64,000 nucleotides of DNA, taken from assembly GCF_002870125.1 (NCBI RefSeq), contig NZ_PNEO01000014.1:62001-126000 (forward strand), written 5' to 3'. Below, piece by piece: positions 26,990 through 35,336 of this stretch. Origin of the DNA: Burkholderia sp. WAC0059 (lineage in GTDB: Bacteria; Pseudomonadota; Gammaproteobacteria; Burkholderiales; Burkholderiaceae). The translations under genes and the position numbers were made by a program. Below the pieces are notes generated by a model. It was given only the letters and a program-made list of their open reading frames with translations. It was not told the origin of the DNA and searched no databases. Within the stretch, counting starts at the first letter, position 1; every line of letters starts with the position of its first letter.

Positions 26990-27484
26990 TCAAATCGACT
27001 GCCGTAGCTGCCGCCAAATGGCCAGCTTTGCTGCATAGGAAACGGAGGCGTGGGCAGGACTGCTTGATGGCAAGCGGAGAAGTCGATATTTATCTCCGCG
27101 CTCACCAAGTACCTTCACCCCGATTTTCGCAGCCGTCCCACCATTGAATGCGATCGCAACCAGATCCGGTAGCGTATCGATGAGGGCGATCAGATCATTG
27201 CTCGAATGATCTCGAATGCGGCTATCAAGGCTGCCGGTTCGTCGTGCTTCCGCCATGACGTCCCATAATCCGATGCGATGTGCGAGCAGCGTAGCGAGAC
27301 GATTCTGATATTCCATGCCGACCAGATCCTGCTCGATCACCTCGCCGACCAGGTGCCAGAAGCGATTCTGCCGATGCGCGTAGTACTGGCTATGCGCGAG
27401 CGAAACCTCGCCCGGCAAGCTACCGAGTATCAGCACCCGCGTATGATGGTCCACGACCGGAGGAAAGCAGCGCTTGAGCGTCAT
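26990..27484 (-). CDS. DNA-deoxyinosine glycosylase (uracil-DNA glycosylase superfamily)
   Basis: A 164-residue base-excision repair enzyme of the UDG superfamily. Motif 1 is GSLPGE and motif 2 is SSSPAHA. The [10 protein letters not shown] segment is typical of the deoxyinosine/uracil glycosylase group. The ATG at 27484 overlaps the ubiC stop (ATGA), implying translational coupling. It stops eight residues earlier than the broken copy at 25473, just where homology between the copies ends, so its 3' end may have been exchanged. Confidence 0.88.
   Translation of the reverse strand: MTLKRCFPPVVDHHTRVLILGSLPGEVSLAHSQYYAHRQNRFWHLVGEVIEQDLVGMEYQNRLATLLAHRIGLWDVMAEARRTGSLDSRIRDHSSNDLIALIDTLPDLVAIAFNGGTAAKIGVKVLGERGDKYRLLRLPSSSPAHASVSYAAKLAIWRQLRQSI
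27257..27367 (+). repeat. Direct repeat, copy 2 (111 bp), inside the intact glycosylase gene
   Basis: Partner of 25756-25866, with two mismatches in 111 bases. This is the segment encoding the [11 protein letters not shown] to IGLWDV region of the glycosylase. Confidence 0.88.
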
Positions 27485-28065
27485 GAAGACGACGCGCCGT
27501 CGCGCGCGAGCCGCGCCCAGAGCGCGGGCAGCAGGCATTCGGTCACGACGAGCGGCGTGCCGCGCCGCCCGAACACCGACCGACGGGCCACGCAGGCGTG
27601 TGGCACAACCCCCGCGATTTCTCGCACAGCCAGCGCATGAAGCGGATGGCGAGCCGTCACGCGACGGCTCGCGAGCGCCGAGCGCGCCACGCTGCTGTCG
27701 CTGTAGAGCAACTCCGCGAGCGGACGCGTGCGCAGCCGGCGTATCGCCTGCCAGACGCCCCGGCTTGCGGCGAGCGGCACGACGCTGTGCGCGGCGACGT
27801 ACGGTACGCCGTCGACCTCCAGCACGACCTCGCGCACCCACACCGGCGCGCGCGGCACGAGCCGCAGCGCCGCGCGTTCGTCGGGCCAGGGCAATCCGAC
27901 CGCCTCGCGCGTGACGCGCACGCGCACCGCGCCGAGCGTGCGCAGATGCGCGGTGAGCGAGCCGCCGCGCGTGAGCCAGTCTTTCTGGTAATCGGTAAAG
28001 TGAGGCCGGGGCGCGACGCGCCAGTGCGCATCGGCGGCATCGAAACGGGTAGGCATGCGGCGCAT
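27481..28065 (-). CDS. ubiC: Chorismate lyase (chorismate--pyruvate lyase)
   Basis: A 194-residue UbiC-family protein that splits chorismate into 4-hydroxybenzoate and pyruvate, the first step of ubiquinone synthesis. Recognisable segments are the N-terminal [17 protein letters not shown], the [20 protein letters not shown] core strand and [16 protein letters not shown] near the end. ATG 28065 is chosen; an in-frame ATG at 28056 is possible. Its stop overlaps the start of the glycosylase gene by four bases. The htpG stop lies 132 bases away, on the same strand upstream. Confidence 0.87.
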   Translation of the reverse strand: MRRMPTRFDAADAHWRVAPRPHFTDYQKDWLTRGGSLTAHLRTLGAVRVRVTREAVGLPWPDERAALRLVPRAPVWVREVVLEVDGVPYVAAHSVVPLAASRGVWQAIRRLRTRPLAELLYSDSSVARSALASRRVTARHPLHALAVREIAGVVPHACVARRSVFGRRGTPLVVTECLLPALWARLARDGASSS

Positions 28066-28197
28066 TATAGGACGCGAGCGCGGCGCGGCGTCACGGAAAC
28101 CGCAACGATCGCCGCGCCGCGCGCAGCCCCCCAAAAAAACGGACGGACCGACCGCGGCGGGCCAGATAGCGGCCCACCACAGCCCGCCGCCCGAAGA

Positions 28198-30117
28198 TCA
28201 ACCCTGCCCCGCGCGCGCGAGCAGCAGCGCGTTGGTCCGCTTCACGAAGCTCGCCGGATCGTCGAGCGCCCCGCCCTCGGCGAGCAGCGCCTGATCGAAC
28301 AGCAGGTGGCACCAGTCGGCGAAATCGGCGCCGTCGGTCTTGAGCCCCTTGACGAGCGGATGCTCGGGGTTGACCTCGAGAATCGGCTGGAACGCCGGCG
28401 CCTGCTGGCCGGCCGCCTTCAGCATCCGCTGCAGGTAGCCGCTCATCTCGCCTTCGTCGGCAACGAGGCACGAGGGCGAATCGGTCAGGCGGAACGTCAG
28501 GCGCACGTCCTTGGCCTTGTCCTTCAGCGCCTCCTTCATCCGCTCGACGAGCGGCTTGAGCTCGTCGCCGACCTTCTGCTGCTGCGCCTTCTCCTCGTCG
28601 TCGAGCGCGCCGAGGTCGAGGTCGCCGCGCGCCACGCTCGCGAGCGGCTTGCCGTCGAACTCGTTGAGGAACGACAGCATCCATTCGTCGACGCGATCGG
28701 TCAGCAACAGCACCTCGACGCCCTTCTTGCGGAACACCTCGAGATGCGGGCTGTTCTTCGCGGCCAGCCAGGTGTCGGCGGTCACGTAGTAGATCTTCGT
28801 CTGCTCGGGCTTCATGCGCGCGACGTAGTCCGCGAGCGACACGTTCTGCGCGTCCGAATCGCCGTGCGTCGAGGCGAAGCGCAGCAGTTTCGCGACGCGC
28901 TCGCGGTTCGCGAAGTCCTCGCCGATGCCTTCCTTGAGCACCTGGCCGAACCCGGTCCAGAAGCCCGCGTACTTCGCCTTCGCCTCGTCGCTCGCCGTCT
29001 CGTCGGTCTGCGCGTTCGCCATGTCTTCCAGCATCGAGAGCACGCGCTTCGTGACGCCCTCGCGGATCGCCTTCACGTCGCGGCTTTCCTGCAGGATTTC
29101 GCGCGAAACGTTGAGCGGCAGGTCGCTCGAATCGACGACGCCCTTCACGAAGCGCAGATAGGCAGGCAGCAGTTGCTCGGCGTCGTCCATGATGAACACG
29201 CGCTTCACGTAGAGCTTCAGCCCGCCGCGATGCTCGCGGTTCCACAGGTCGAACGGCGCGTGCGCGGGCACGTAGAGCAGTTGCGTGTACTCGCTGCGGC
29301 CCTCGACGCGGTTGTGCGTCCAGGCAAGCGGATTCTGCGTGTCGTGCGCGAGGTGCTGGTAGAACTGCTGGTACTGCTCGTCCGTGATGTCGCTCTTCGG
29401 ACGCGTCCACAGCGCGCTCGCCTGGTTGACCGTCTCGTCCTCGTCCTTCGCGACCATCTCGCTCTTTTCCGCGTCCCACTCCTCCTTCGTCATGAGAATC
29501 GGCAGCGCGACGTGGTCGGAATACTTCTGGATGATCGACTTGAGCTTCCAGGCGGAGAGCAGCTCGTCCTCGCCTTCGCGCAGGTGCAGCGTGATCGACG
29601 TGCCGCGCGCGGCGCGCTCGACGGTCTCGACCGAGAAGTCGCCCTCGCCCGCGCTTTCCCAGCGCACGCCCTCGGCGGCCGGCAGGCCCGCGCGGCGGCT
29701 TTCCACCGTGATGCGATCCGCGACGATGAAGCCCGAGTAGAAACCCACGCCGAACTGGCCGATCAGCGCGGCGTCCTTCTGCTGGTCGCCCGAGAGTTTG
29801 CCGAAGAACTCCTTCGTGCCGGAGCGCGCGATCGTGCCCAGGTTCGCCACCGCCTCGTCGCGGCTCATGCCGATGCCGTTGTCCTCGATCGTGATGGTGC
29901 GCGCGGCCTTGTCGAACGACACGCGGATGCGCAGGTTCGGGTCGCTCTCGTAAAGCGCGTTGTCCGCAATGGCCTCGAAGCGCAGCTTGTCGGCCGCGTC
30001 TGACGCGTTCGAAATCAGCTCGCGCAGAAAAATTTCCTTGTTGCTGTAGAGCGAATGGATCATCAGGTGCAGAAGCTGTTTCACTTCTGCCTGAAAGCTC
30101 AGGGTTTCCTGTGCCAC
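28198..30117 (-). CDS. htpG: Molecular chaperone HtpG (Hsp90)
   Basis: A 639-residue bacterial Hsp90. The N-terminal GHKL ATPase site shows [29 protein letters not shown] and [11 protein letters not shown]. The middle and dimerisation domains follow. The GTG at 30117 gives the family N-terminus [20 protein letters not shown], with GGAGG 10 bases upstream. An in-frame start at 30195 adds sequence foreign to the family. Cytoplasmic, ATP-driven folding of client proteins. Confidence 0.96.
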   Translation of the reverse strand: MAQETLSFQAEVKQLLHLMIHSLYSNKEIFLRELISNASDAADKLRFEAIADNALYESDPNLRIRVSFDKAARTITIEDNGIGMSRDEAVANLGTIARSGTKEFFGKLSGDQQKDAALIGQFGVGFYSGFIVADRITVESRRAGLPAAEGVRWESAGEGDFSVETVERAARGTSITLHLREGEDELLSAWKLKSIIQKYSDHVALPILMTKEEWDAEKSEMVAKDEDETVNQASALWTRPKSDITDEQYQQFYQHLAHDTQNPLAWTHNRVEGRSEYTQLLYVPAHAPFDLWNREHRGGLKLYVKRVFIMDDAEQLLPAYLRFVKGVVDSSDLPLNVSREILQESRDVKAIREGVTKRVLSMLEDMANAQTDETASDEAKAKYAGFWTGFGQVLKEGIGEDFANRERVAKLLRFASTHGDSDAQNVSLADYVARMKPEQTKIYYVTADTWLAAKNSPHLEVFRKKGVEVLLLTDRVDEWMLSFLNEFDGKPLASVARGDLDLGALDDEEKAQQQKVGDELKPLVERMKEALKDKAKDVRLTFRLTDSPSCLVADEGEMSGYLQRMLKAAGQQAPAFQPILEVNPEHPLVKGLKTDGADFADWCHLLFDQALLAEGGALDDPASFVKRTNALLLARAGQG

Positions 30118-30270
30118 GGTCGGGTTTCCTCCTTCGTTGCTGATCTGATTCCGGCCGCCGGCTACCGGGAGCCCGGCGGCGTGCCGGACGCGCAAATGGG
30201 GGCACGCGCGGCGTTTTCAAGAGCGGCCCGCCGCGATGCCGAAGCGCTCGTCATCCCGGGTTCCGTCGAA

Positions 30271-31863
30271 TCACGCCGGGGCACGGGCGCCGGCCTCGCC
30301 CGCCGCCGGGCCCGCGCCGTTCGCCGCGCGCCGGCCCACGCCGTCCAGATAGCGCGCGAGGAACGCCGGCAGGGCCGGATCGCCGCAATTGGCCACATTG
30401 AAGCGCAGGAACGTGGTCGGCGACTGGTACGGCGAGAACAGGCTGCCCGGCGCGAGCAGGAAACCCGCTTCGTGGCCGGCGGCGGTCAGCCCGTCGGCGT
30501 CGACGCCCGTGTCCGCCCACAGGAACATGCCCGCGCCCGGCGTACAGAAGAGCCGCATGCCCACGCGCTCGAGCATCCGCGCGGCCTTCTCGCGCACGCC
30601 GTCGAGCCGGCCGCGCAGCCGCTCGACGTGGCGCCGGTACTGGCCCTCGGTCAGCACGCGGTAGAGCACGCGCTCGTTGAGCTCGGGGCTCGTCATGCCG
30701 ACCAGCATCTTCTGGTCGGCCACGGCCTTCGCGAGCCCGGGCGCCGCCGCGATAAAGCCGACCCGCAGGTTCGGCGCGAGCGTCTTCGAGAAGCTGCCGA
30801 GGTAGATCACGCGCCGCAACTGGTCGAGGCTCGCGAGACGCGTCGCCGGATAGCCGGCCGGGCAGAGGTCGCCGTAGATGTCGTCCTCGACGACGATGAA
30901 GTCGTACTGCTCGGCGAGCCGCAGCACGCGGAATGCCTGTGCCGCGGAGAGCGACGTGCCGGTCGGGTTCTGCAGCACCGAGTTGATGACGAGCATTTTC
31001 GGGCGCCAGGCCGCGACGAGCGATTCGAGTGCGTCGAGGTCGGGCCCCTCGGGCGTGTAGGGCACGCCGACGAGCCGCGCGCCCTGCGACGCAAAGCGGC
31101 CGAACATCTGGAACCAGGCCGGGTCGCCGACCAGCACCATGTCGCCGGGCGCGACGTACAGGCGCGCGAGCAGGTCGATGGCCTGGGTGACGCCGGAGAC
31201 CGTCACGATCTGCTCGGGCGCGGCGCCGATCTCGAGCTCGGCGAGGCGCGTCTGCAACTGCTGGCGCAGCGGCAGGAAGCCTTGCGGCGTGCCGAAGCTG
31301 AGCTGCTGCGTGCCGCTTTGCCGGCCGAGCGAGCGCAGCGCGCCCGTGATCAGCTCGCCGTCGAGCCAGCGGGCCGGCAGATAGCCGAGGCCCGGCCCCT
31401 TTTCCGGCCGCGTCGACGAATGCAGCATGTTGCGCAGCAGCCAGACCACGTCGATCGCGCCGGGCACCGGTCCGGCCTCCGCCGGCGGGCTGCCTGCCGC
31501 CGCCCCGGCCCCGCCCGCGCCGGTCCCGCCCCCGCCTACCCGGCCGTCTGCCCCGCCGTCGGTCGGGTTGCCGCCACGGCCCGCGCCCGGCGCGGCAGCG
31601 GCGACGCGCTCGCGCACGTAGAAACCCGAACCGCGCCGCGAATCCAGATACCCCTGGGCGACGAGCCGCTCGTACGCCTCGACCACGGTGAAGCGCGAGA
31701 CGCCCTTGTCGAGCGCGAGCTTGCGGATGGACGGCATGCGCATGCCGGGACGAAACACGCGCTCGTCGATGCGATGGCGTCCCCACTGCACGAGCTGATC
31801 GACGAGCGTGAGCGTGGCGGCGTCGTGCGGTGCGGGAATCTGGTCGAGCGGAACGGAGGACAT
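30271..31863 (-). CDS. MocR-type regulator (GntR wHTH fused to aminotransferase domain)
   Basis: A 530-residue MocR/PdxR-like protein. A GntR winged helix (residues ~1-80, with RPGMRMPSIRKLALDKGVSR) is joined to a class I aminotransferase-like domain containing the PLP lysine in GSFSKTLAPNLRVGF. The linker (about residues 85-125) is unusually rich in Gly, Ala and Pro. ATG 31863 follows GGAG-poor sequence, but the start fits the family. It is divergent from an aminotransferase, a common MocR arrangement, and tandem TGTACCG sites lie between the two genes. Confidence 0.9.
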   Translation of the reverse strand: MSSVPLDQIPAPHDAATLTLVDQLVQWGRHRIDERVFRPGMRMPSIRKLALDKGVSRFTVVEAYERLVAQGYLDSRRGSGFYVRERVAAAAPGAGRGGNPTDGGADGRVGGGGTGAGGAGAAAGSPPAEAGPVPGAIDVVWLLRNMLHSSTRPEKGPGLGYLPARWLDGELITGALRSLGRQSGTQQLSFGTPQGFLPLRQQLQTRLAELEIGAAPEQIVTVSGVTQAIDLLARLYVAPGDMVLVGDPAWFQMFGRFASQGARLVGVPYTPEGPDLDALESLVAAWRPKMLVINSVLQNPTGTSLSAAQAFRVLRLAEQYDFIVVEDDIYGDLCPAGYPATRLASLDQLRRVIYLGSFSKTLAPNLRVGFIAAAPGLAKAVADQKMLVGMTSPELNERVLYRVLTEGQYRRHVERLRGRLDGVREKAARMLERVGMRLFCTPGAGMFLWADTGVDADGLTAAGHEAGFLLAPGSLFSPYQSPTTFLRFNVANCGDPALPAFLARYLDGVGRRAANGAGPAAGEAGARAPA

Positions 31864-31872
31864 GGCATCTCC

Positions 31873-31906
31873 AACTGTACCGAAAAGTATCGGAGCAATT
31901 GTACCG
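31873..31906. promoter_or_regulatory. Direct-repeat operator candidate for MocR regulator
   Basis: AACTGTACCG (31873-31882) and AATTGTACCG (31897-31906) are repeated 24 bases apart, about two helical turns. They are followed by CCGTTACAG on the opposite sense. MocR proteins typically bind two direct repeats plus an inverted one. The site lies 10 bases upstream of the regulator start. Confidence 0.55.
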
Positions 31907-32133
31907 TTACCGTGCAGGTCCGAGCCGTTACAGTCAATCCATGCTGGCGCTCGTGCCCCTCCCGTGCCCCCGTGCCCCTGCCTGGCCGCGGGCCGGCCCG
32001 CATCGCGCCGGCGAACGAATCGCGCCATAATCGGCGGCCGCCCGGACCCGCCAGCGCCGTTTTGGCCGATACCGCTCCAAGCGCACCCGTTTCAGCACGT
32101 CATTCACCCGGCCCAGCCCGACGAGGAGACCTC

Positions 32134-33333
32134 ATGGACCACAGCGACCTTCACGCTCCGCCCGCGTGGCAACTGTCCGAACGCGCACGCAAGCTGACCA
32201 GTTCGGCCATTCGCGAGATTCTCAAGGTCACGGAACGTCCCGACATCATTTCGTTCGCGGGCGGCCTGCCCTCGCCCGCCACGTTTCCCGCCGAGGCGAT
32301 GCGCGCAGCGGCCGAGCGTATCCTGCGCGACGCGCCCGCGGCCGCGCTCCAGTACAGCGCGACCGAGGGCTACCTGCCGCTGCGCGAATGGGTGGCCGCG
32401 CGCCACTCGGGCGACGGCGTGACGATCCGGGCGTCGCAGGTGCTGATCACGACGGGTTCCCAGCAGGCGCTCGATCTGCTCGGCAAGGTGCTCATCGACC
32501 GGGACAGCCCCGTGCTCGTCGAAACGCCGACCTACCTCGGCGCGCTGCAGTCGTTCTCGATGTACGAGCCGCGCTACGTGCAGATGCCGACCGACGACGC
32601 GGGCCTCGTCCCCGAGGGCCTCACGCCGGCGCTCGCGGCCGGCGCGCGCCTGCTCTACGCGCAGCCGAATTTCCAGAACCCGACGGGCCGGCGCCTCCCC
32701 GTCGAACGCCGCCGCGCGCTGGCCGACTTCGCGCAACGCGCGGCCTTCCCGGTCATCGAGGACGACCCCTACGGCGCCCTCGACTACGCGGGCACGCCGC
32801 TGCCGACGCTCCTCTCGCTCGCGCCGGAACACATCGTCCATCTAGGCTCGTTCTCGAAGGTGCTCGCGCCGGGCCTGCGCATCGGCTACGTGATCGCGCC
32901 CGAGGACCTGCACTTCAAGCTCGTGCAGGCCAAGCAGGCCACCGACCTGCACACGCCGAGCTTCACGCAGCGCGTGGCCTTCGAAGTGGTCAAGGACGGC
33001 TTTCTCGACACCCACGTGCCGACCATCCGGGCGCTCTACCGCGACCAGTGCGCGGCCATGCTCGCCGCGCTCGAGCGCTTCATGCCCGCGGGCGTGAGCT
33101 GGAACCGTCCGGAAGGCGGCATGTTCGTCTGGGCGACGCTGCCCGAATCGATCGACACCATGAAGCTGCTCGAGGAGGCCGTCGCGCAGAACGTCGCCTT
33201 CGTGCCCGGCGCGCCGTTCTTTGCAAACGAGGCGCGGCACAATATGCTGCGGCTGTCGTTCGTCACCGTGCCGCCCGCGCAGATCGACGAGGGCATCGCC
33301 ACGCTGGCCGCGCTGATCCGCGGGCGGCTCTGA
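32134..33333 (+). CDS. PLP-dependent aminotransferase (2-aminoadipate transaminase-like)
   Basis: A 399-residue fold-type I aminotransferase of the LysN/KAT-II-like group. It has ISFAGGLPSPATFP near the N-terminus, NFQNPTGRRL, DDPYGALDY and the PLP lysine in GSFSKVLAPGLRIGY. It moves an amino group from an aromatic, branched or 2-aminoadipate-type amino acid to a 2-oxoacid. GAGGAG precedes ATG 32134. It is divergent from the MocR regulator and followed by RidA and PhzF genes, a plausible amine-handling set (RidA removes reactive enamines made by PLP enzymes). Confidence 0.9.
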   Translation: MDHSDLHAPPAWQLSERARKLTSSAIREILKVTERPDIISFAGGLPSPATFPAEAMRAAAERILRDAPAAALQYSATEGYLPLREWVAARHSGDGVTIRASQVLITTGSQQALDLLGKVLIDRDSPVLVETPTYLGALQSFSMYEPRYVQMPTDDAGLVPEGLTPALAAGARLLYAQPNFQNPTGRRLPVERRRALADFAQRAAFPVIEDDPYGALDYAGTPLPTLLSLAPEHIVHLGSFSKVLAPGLRIGYVIAPEDLHFKLVQAKQATDLHTPSFTQRVAFEVVKDGFLDTHVPTIRALYRDQCAAMLAALERFMPAGVSWNRPEGGMFVWATLPESIDTMKLLEEAVAQNVAFVPGAPFFANEARHNMLRLSFVTVPPAQIDEGIATLAALIRGRL

Positions 33334-33389
33334 ACGGCGGGGCCTGGCGCCCCTTTTGTTTTGACATTTCCAGCAAGGACTTACCGATC

Positions 33390-33854
33390 ATGGCTCAAAC
33401 CAGCATCTACGACCGGCTCGCGCAACTGGGCATCGCGCTGCCCGAAGCCGGCGCGCCCGCCGCCGCCTACGTGATGAGCGCGCAAAGCGGCAACACCGTC
33501 TACCTGTCCGGCCACATCGCGAAGAAGGACGGCAAGGTGTGGGCCGGCAAGCTCGGCGACACGCTCGCGACCGGGGACGGCAAGGCCGCCGCGCGCGCCG
33601 TCGCGATCGACCTCATCGCGACGCTGCACGCGCACACGGGCGACCTGAACCGCGTCACGCGCATCGTCAAGCTGATGAGTCTCGTCAACTCGACGCTGGC
33701 GTTCACCGAGCAGCACGTCGTGACCAACGGCGCCTCGGAGCTCATCGTCGAGGTGTTCGGCGAGCGCGGCAAGCACGCGCGTTCGGCGTTCGGCGTCGCG
33801 CAGATTCCGCTCGGCGCCTGCGTCGAGATCGAACTGATCGCCGAAGTCGCGTAA
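33390..33854 (+). CDS. RidA-family protein (enamine/imine deaminase)
   Basis: A 154-residue member of the RidA/YjgF family, of the longer YjgH/RutC-like type beginning MAQTSIYDRLAQLGIALPEA. The core LSGHIAKKDGKVWAGKLGD and the end HARSAFGVAQIPLGACVEIE match, including the Arg and Glu that line the trimer interface pocket. These enzymes hydrolyse 2-aminoacrylate-like intermediates from PLP enzymes. It lies 56 bases after the aminotransferase, and AAGGA is upstream. Confidence 0.92.
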   Translation: MAQTSIYDRLAQLGIALPEAGAPAAAYVMSAQSGNTVYLSGHIAKKDGKVWAGKLGDTLATGDGKAAARAVAIDLIATLHAHTGDLNRVTRIVKLMSLVNSTLAFTEQHVVTNGASELIVEVFGERGKHARSAFGVAQIPLGACVEIELIAEVA

Positions 33855-33991
33855 CGCGCGTCGAAGCGAACGCCGGGTCCCGCGCGACAGGACGCGTGGG
33901 GAACGGCGACTCGTCCCGCATCCGAAGCACGCCGCGGCACGAGGCCGATGCCCCGCGTCACTCGCCCATCGTTTGTCCGGAGCCCGCCGCC

Positions 33992-34891
33992 ATGTCCGTG
34001 CGCACCGTCCGCTTCAAGCAGATCGACGTCTTCACGCAAGTCCCGTTCAGAGGCAATCCGCTCGCCGTCGTGTTCGACGCCGATGCGCTCGACAGCGACG
34101 AGATGCAAACCATCGCGCGCTGGACCCAGCTCTCGGAAACGACGTTCCTCGTCGCGCCGACTGACCCGCAGGCCGACTACCGCGTACGCATCTTCACGCC
34201 GGCCGGCGAGCTGCCGTTTGCCGGCCATCCGACGCTCGGCACCGCGCACGCGCTGCTCGACAGCGGCTACCGGCCGAAGACGCCGGGGCGGCTCGTACAG
34301 CAATGCGGCGTCGGCCTCGTCGAGCTGGCCGGGCGCGAAGACAGCACCTGGGCGTTCGCCGCGCCGCCCGCACGCGTCGCGCCGCTGCCGGCCGAACGCC
34401 ACGACGCGCTATGCGCTGCGCTCGGCACGAGCGCGCTGGACCCCGGCGCGCCGCCCTGCGCCGTCGACAACGGCGCGCCGTGGCTCGTCGTGCGCCTCGC
34501 CTCCGCCGCGGACTGTCTCGCGCTCGACCCGGACCTGCCCGCGCTCGCGCGGATCGCGCACGAGGCGGGCACGCACGGGCTCGCCGCCTACGGTCCGCAT
34601 CCGGCCGACGGCCCCGCGACGTTCGAGGTCCGTTGCCTGATGGCGGGCCCGATGTTCGGCCAGGGCGAAGACCCCGTGACGGGCAGCGCCAACGCCGCGA
34701 TCGCCAACCTGCTGACGCATCAGAACCGGCGCCCCGGCCCGCGCTACACGGCACGCCAGGGCACCGTGCTCGGCCGCGATGGACGCATCGTCGTGGACTA
34801 CGACGATGCCGCCGGACGCACCTGGATCGGTGGAGCCTCGGTGACGGTCGTCGACGGCACGTTCCGTCTGCCGGACCGGCTTCAATCCTGA
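33992..34891 (+). CDS. PhzF-family isomerase
   Basis: A 299-residue PhzF-like protein. It has the two diaminopimelate-epimerase-type halves, the conserved QLSETTFLV with the likely catalytic Glu, GHPTLGTAHALL, and QGEDPVTGSANAA. PhzF itself isomerises a phenazine precursor, but most family members outside phenazine clusters have unknown substrates, and no other phz gene is nearby. It follows the RidA gene by 137 bases. Confidence 0.9.
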   Translation: MSVRTVRFKQIDVFTQVPFRGNPLAVVFDADALDSDEMQTIARWTQLSETTFLVAPTDPQADYRVRIFTPAGELPFAGHPTLGTAHALLDSGYRPKTPGRLVQQCGVGLVELAGREDSTWAFAAPPARVAPLPAERHDALCAALGTSALDPGAPPCAVDNGAPWLVVRLASAADCLALDPDLPALARIAHEAGTHGLAAYGPHPADGPATFEVRCLMAGPMFGQGEDPVTGSANAAIANLLTHQNRRPGPRYTARQGTVLGRDGRIVVDYDDAAGRTWIGGASVTVVDGTFRLPDRLQS

Positions 34892-35336
34892 ATCGGGCGG
34901 ACCCGATCCGCCCCGCAGCCCATCGTCCCGGCCTGTTCCCGGCTCGACTTCCGGCGCAAGCCGGCCCGGCCTGAGCGGCTCAGCCGAACCGATATTCCCG
35001 GGATCGCGAATGGACCGGGACACCGGGTAAACAGGTACATGGCCCGCCGCGCCTGCGCCCGACCATGCGCGACGCATCACACAACCGGCACCGGACGCAA
35101 GTCTCATCGCGCCCATGTTGCGGCCAGGCCGCAACCCTTTCTTAATCCATTTCCATTCAGTAATATCGAGACGAGGGGCGCAATGTGCGCCCCGTTGCTC
35201 CTTTCGCGCCCGCGACACGCGCGTTTCAACCGGCCGTCCCGCCTGTCATGCCGCCGATCAAACCGCCTGCCCGATTGCCATTGCAGTCCTCACCATCGCA
35301 GCCGCGACGCGACGCCCAGCGCGCGCGGCTTCCCCG
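34892..35336. other. 445 bases without a gene; contains an 8-bp stem
   Basis: No coding frame is convincing. GGGGCGCA-ATG-TGCGCCCC (35175-35193) forms a tight hairpin 144 bases before the GGDEF-EAL gene. AT-richer sequence at 35140-35170 could hold its promoter. Confidence 0.45.

Noticed and set aside
30055..33333. 1092-codon plus-strand frame across htpG start, MocR and aminotransferase
   Set aside because: Only its last 399 codons (from 32134) are a real gene; the rest is antisense to the MocR gene.
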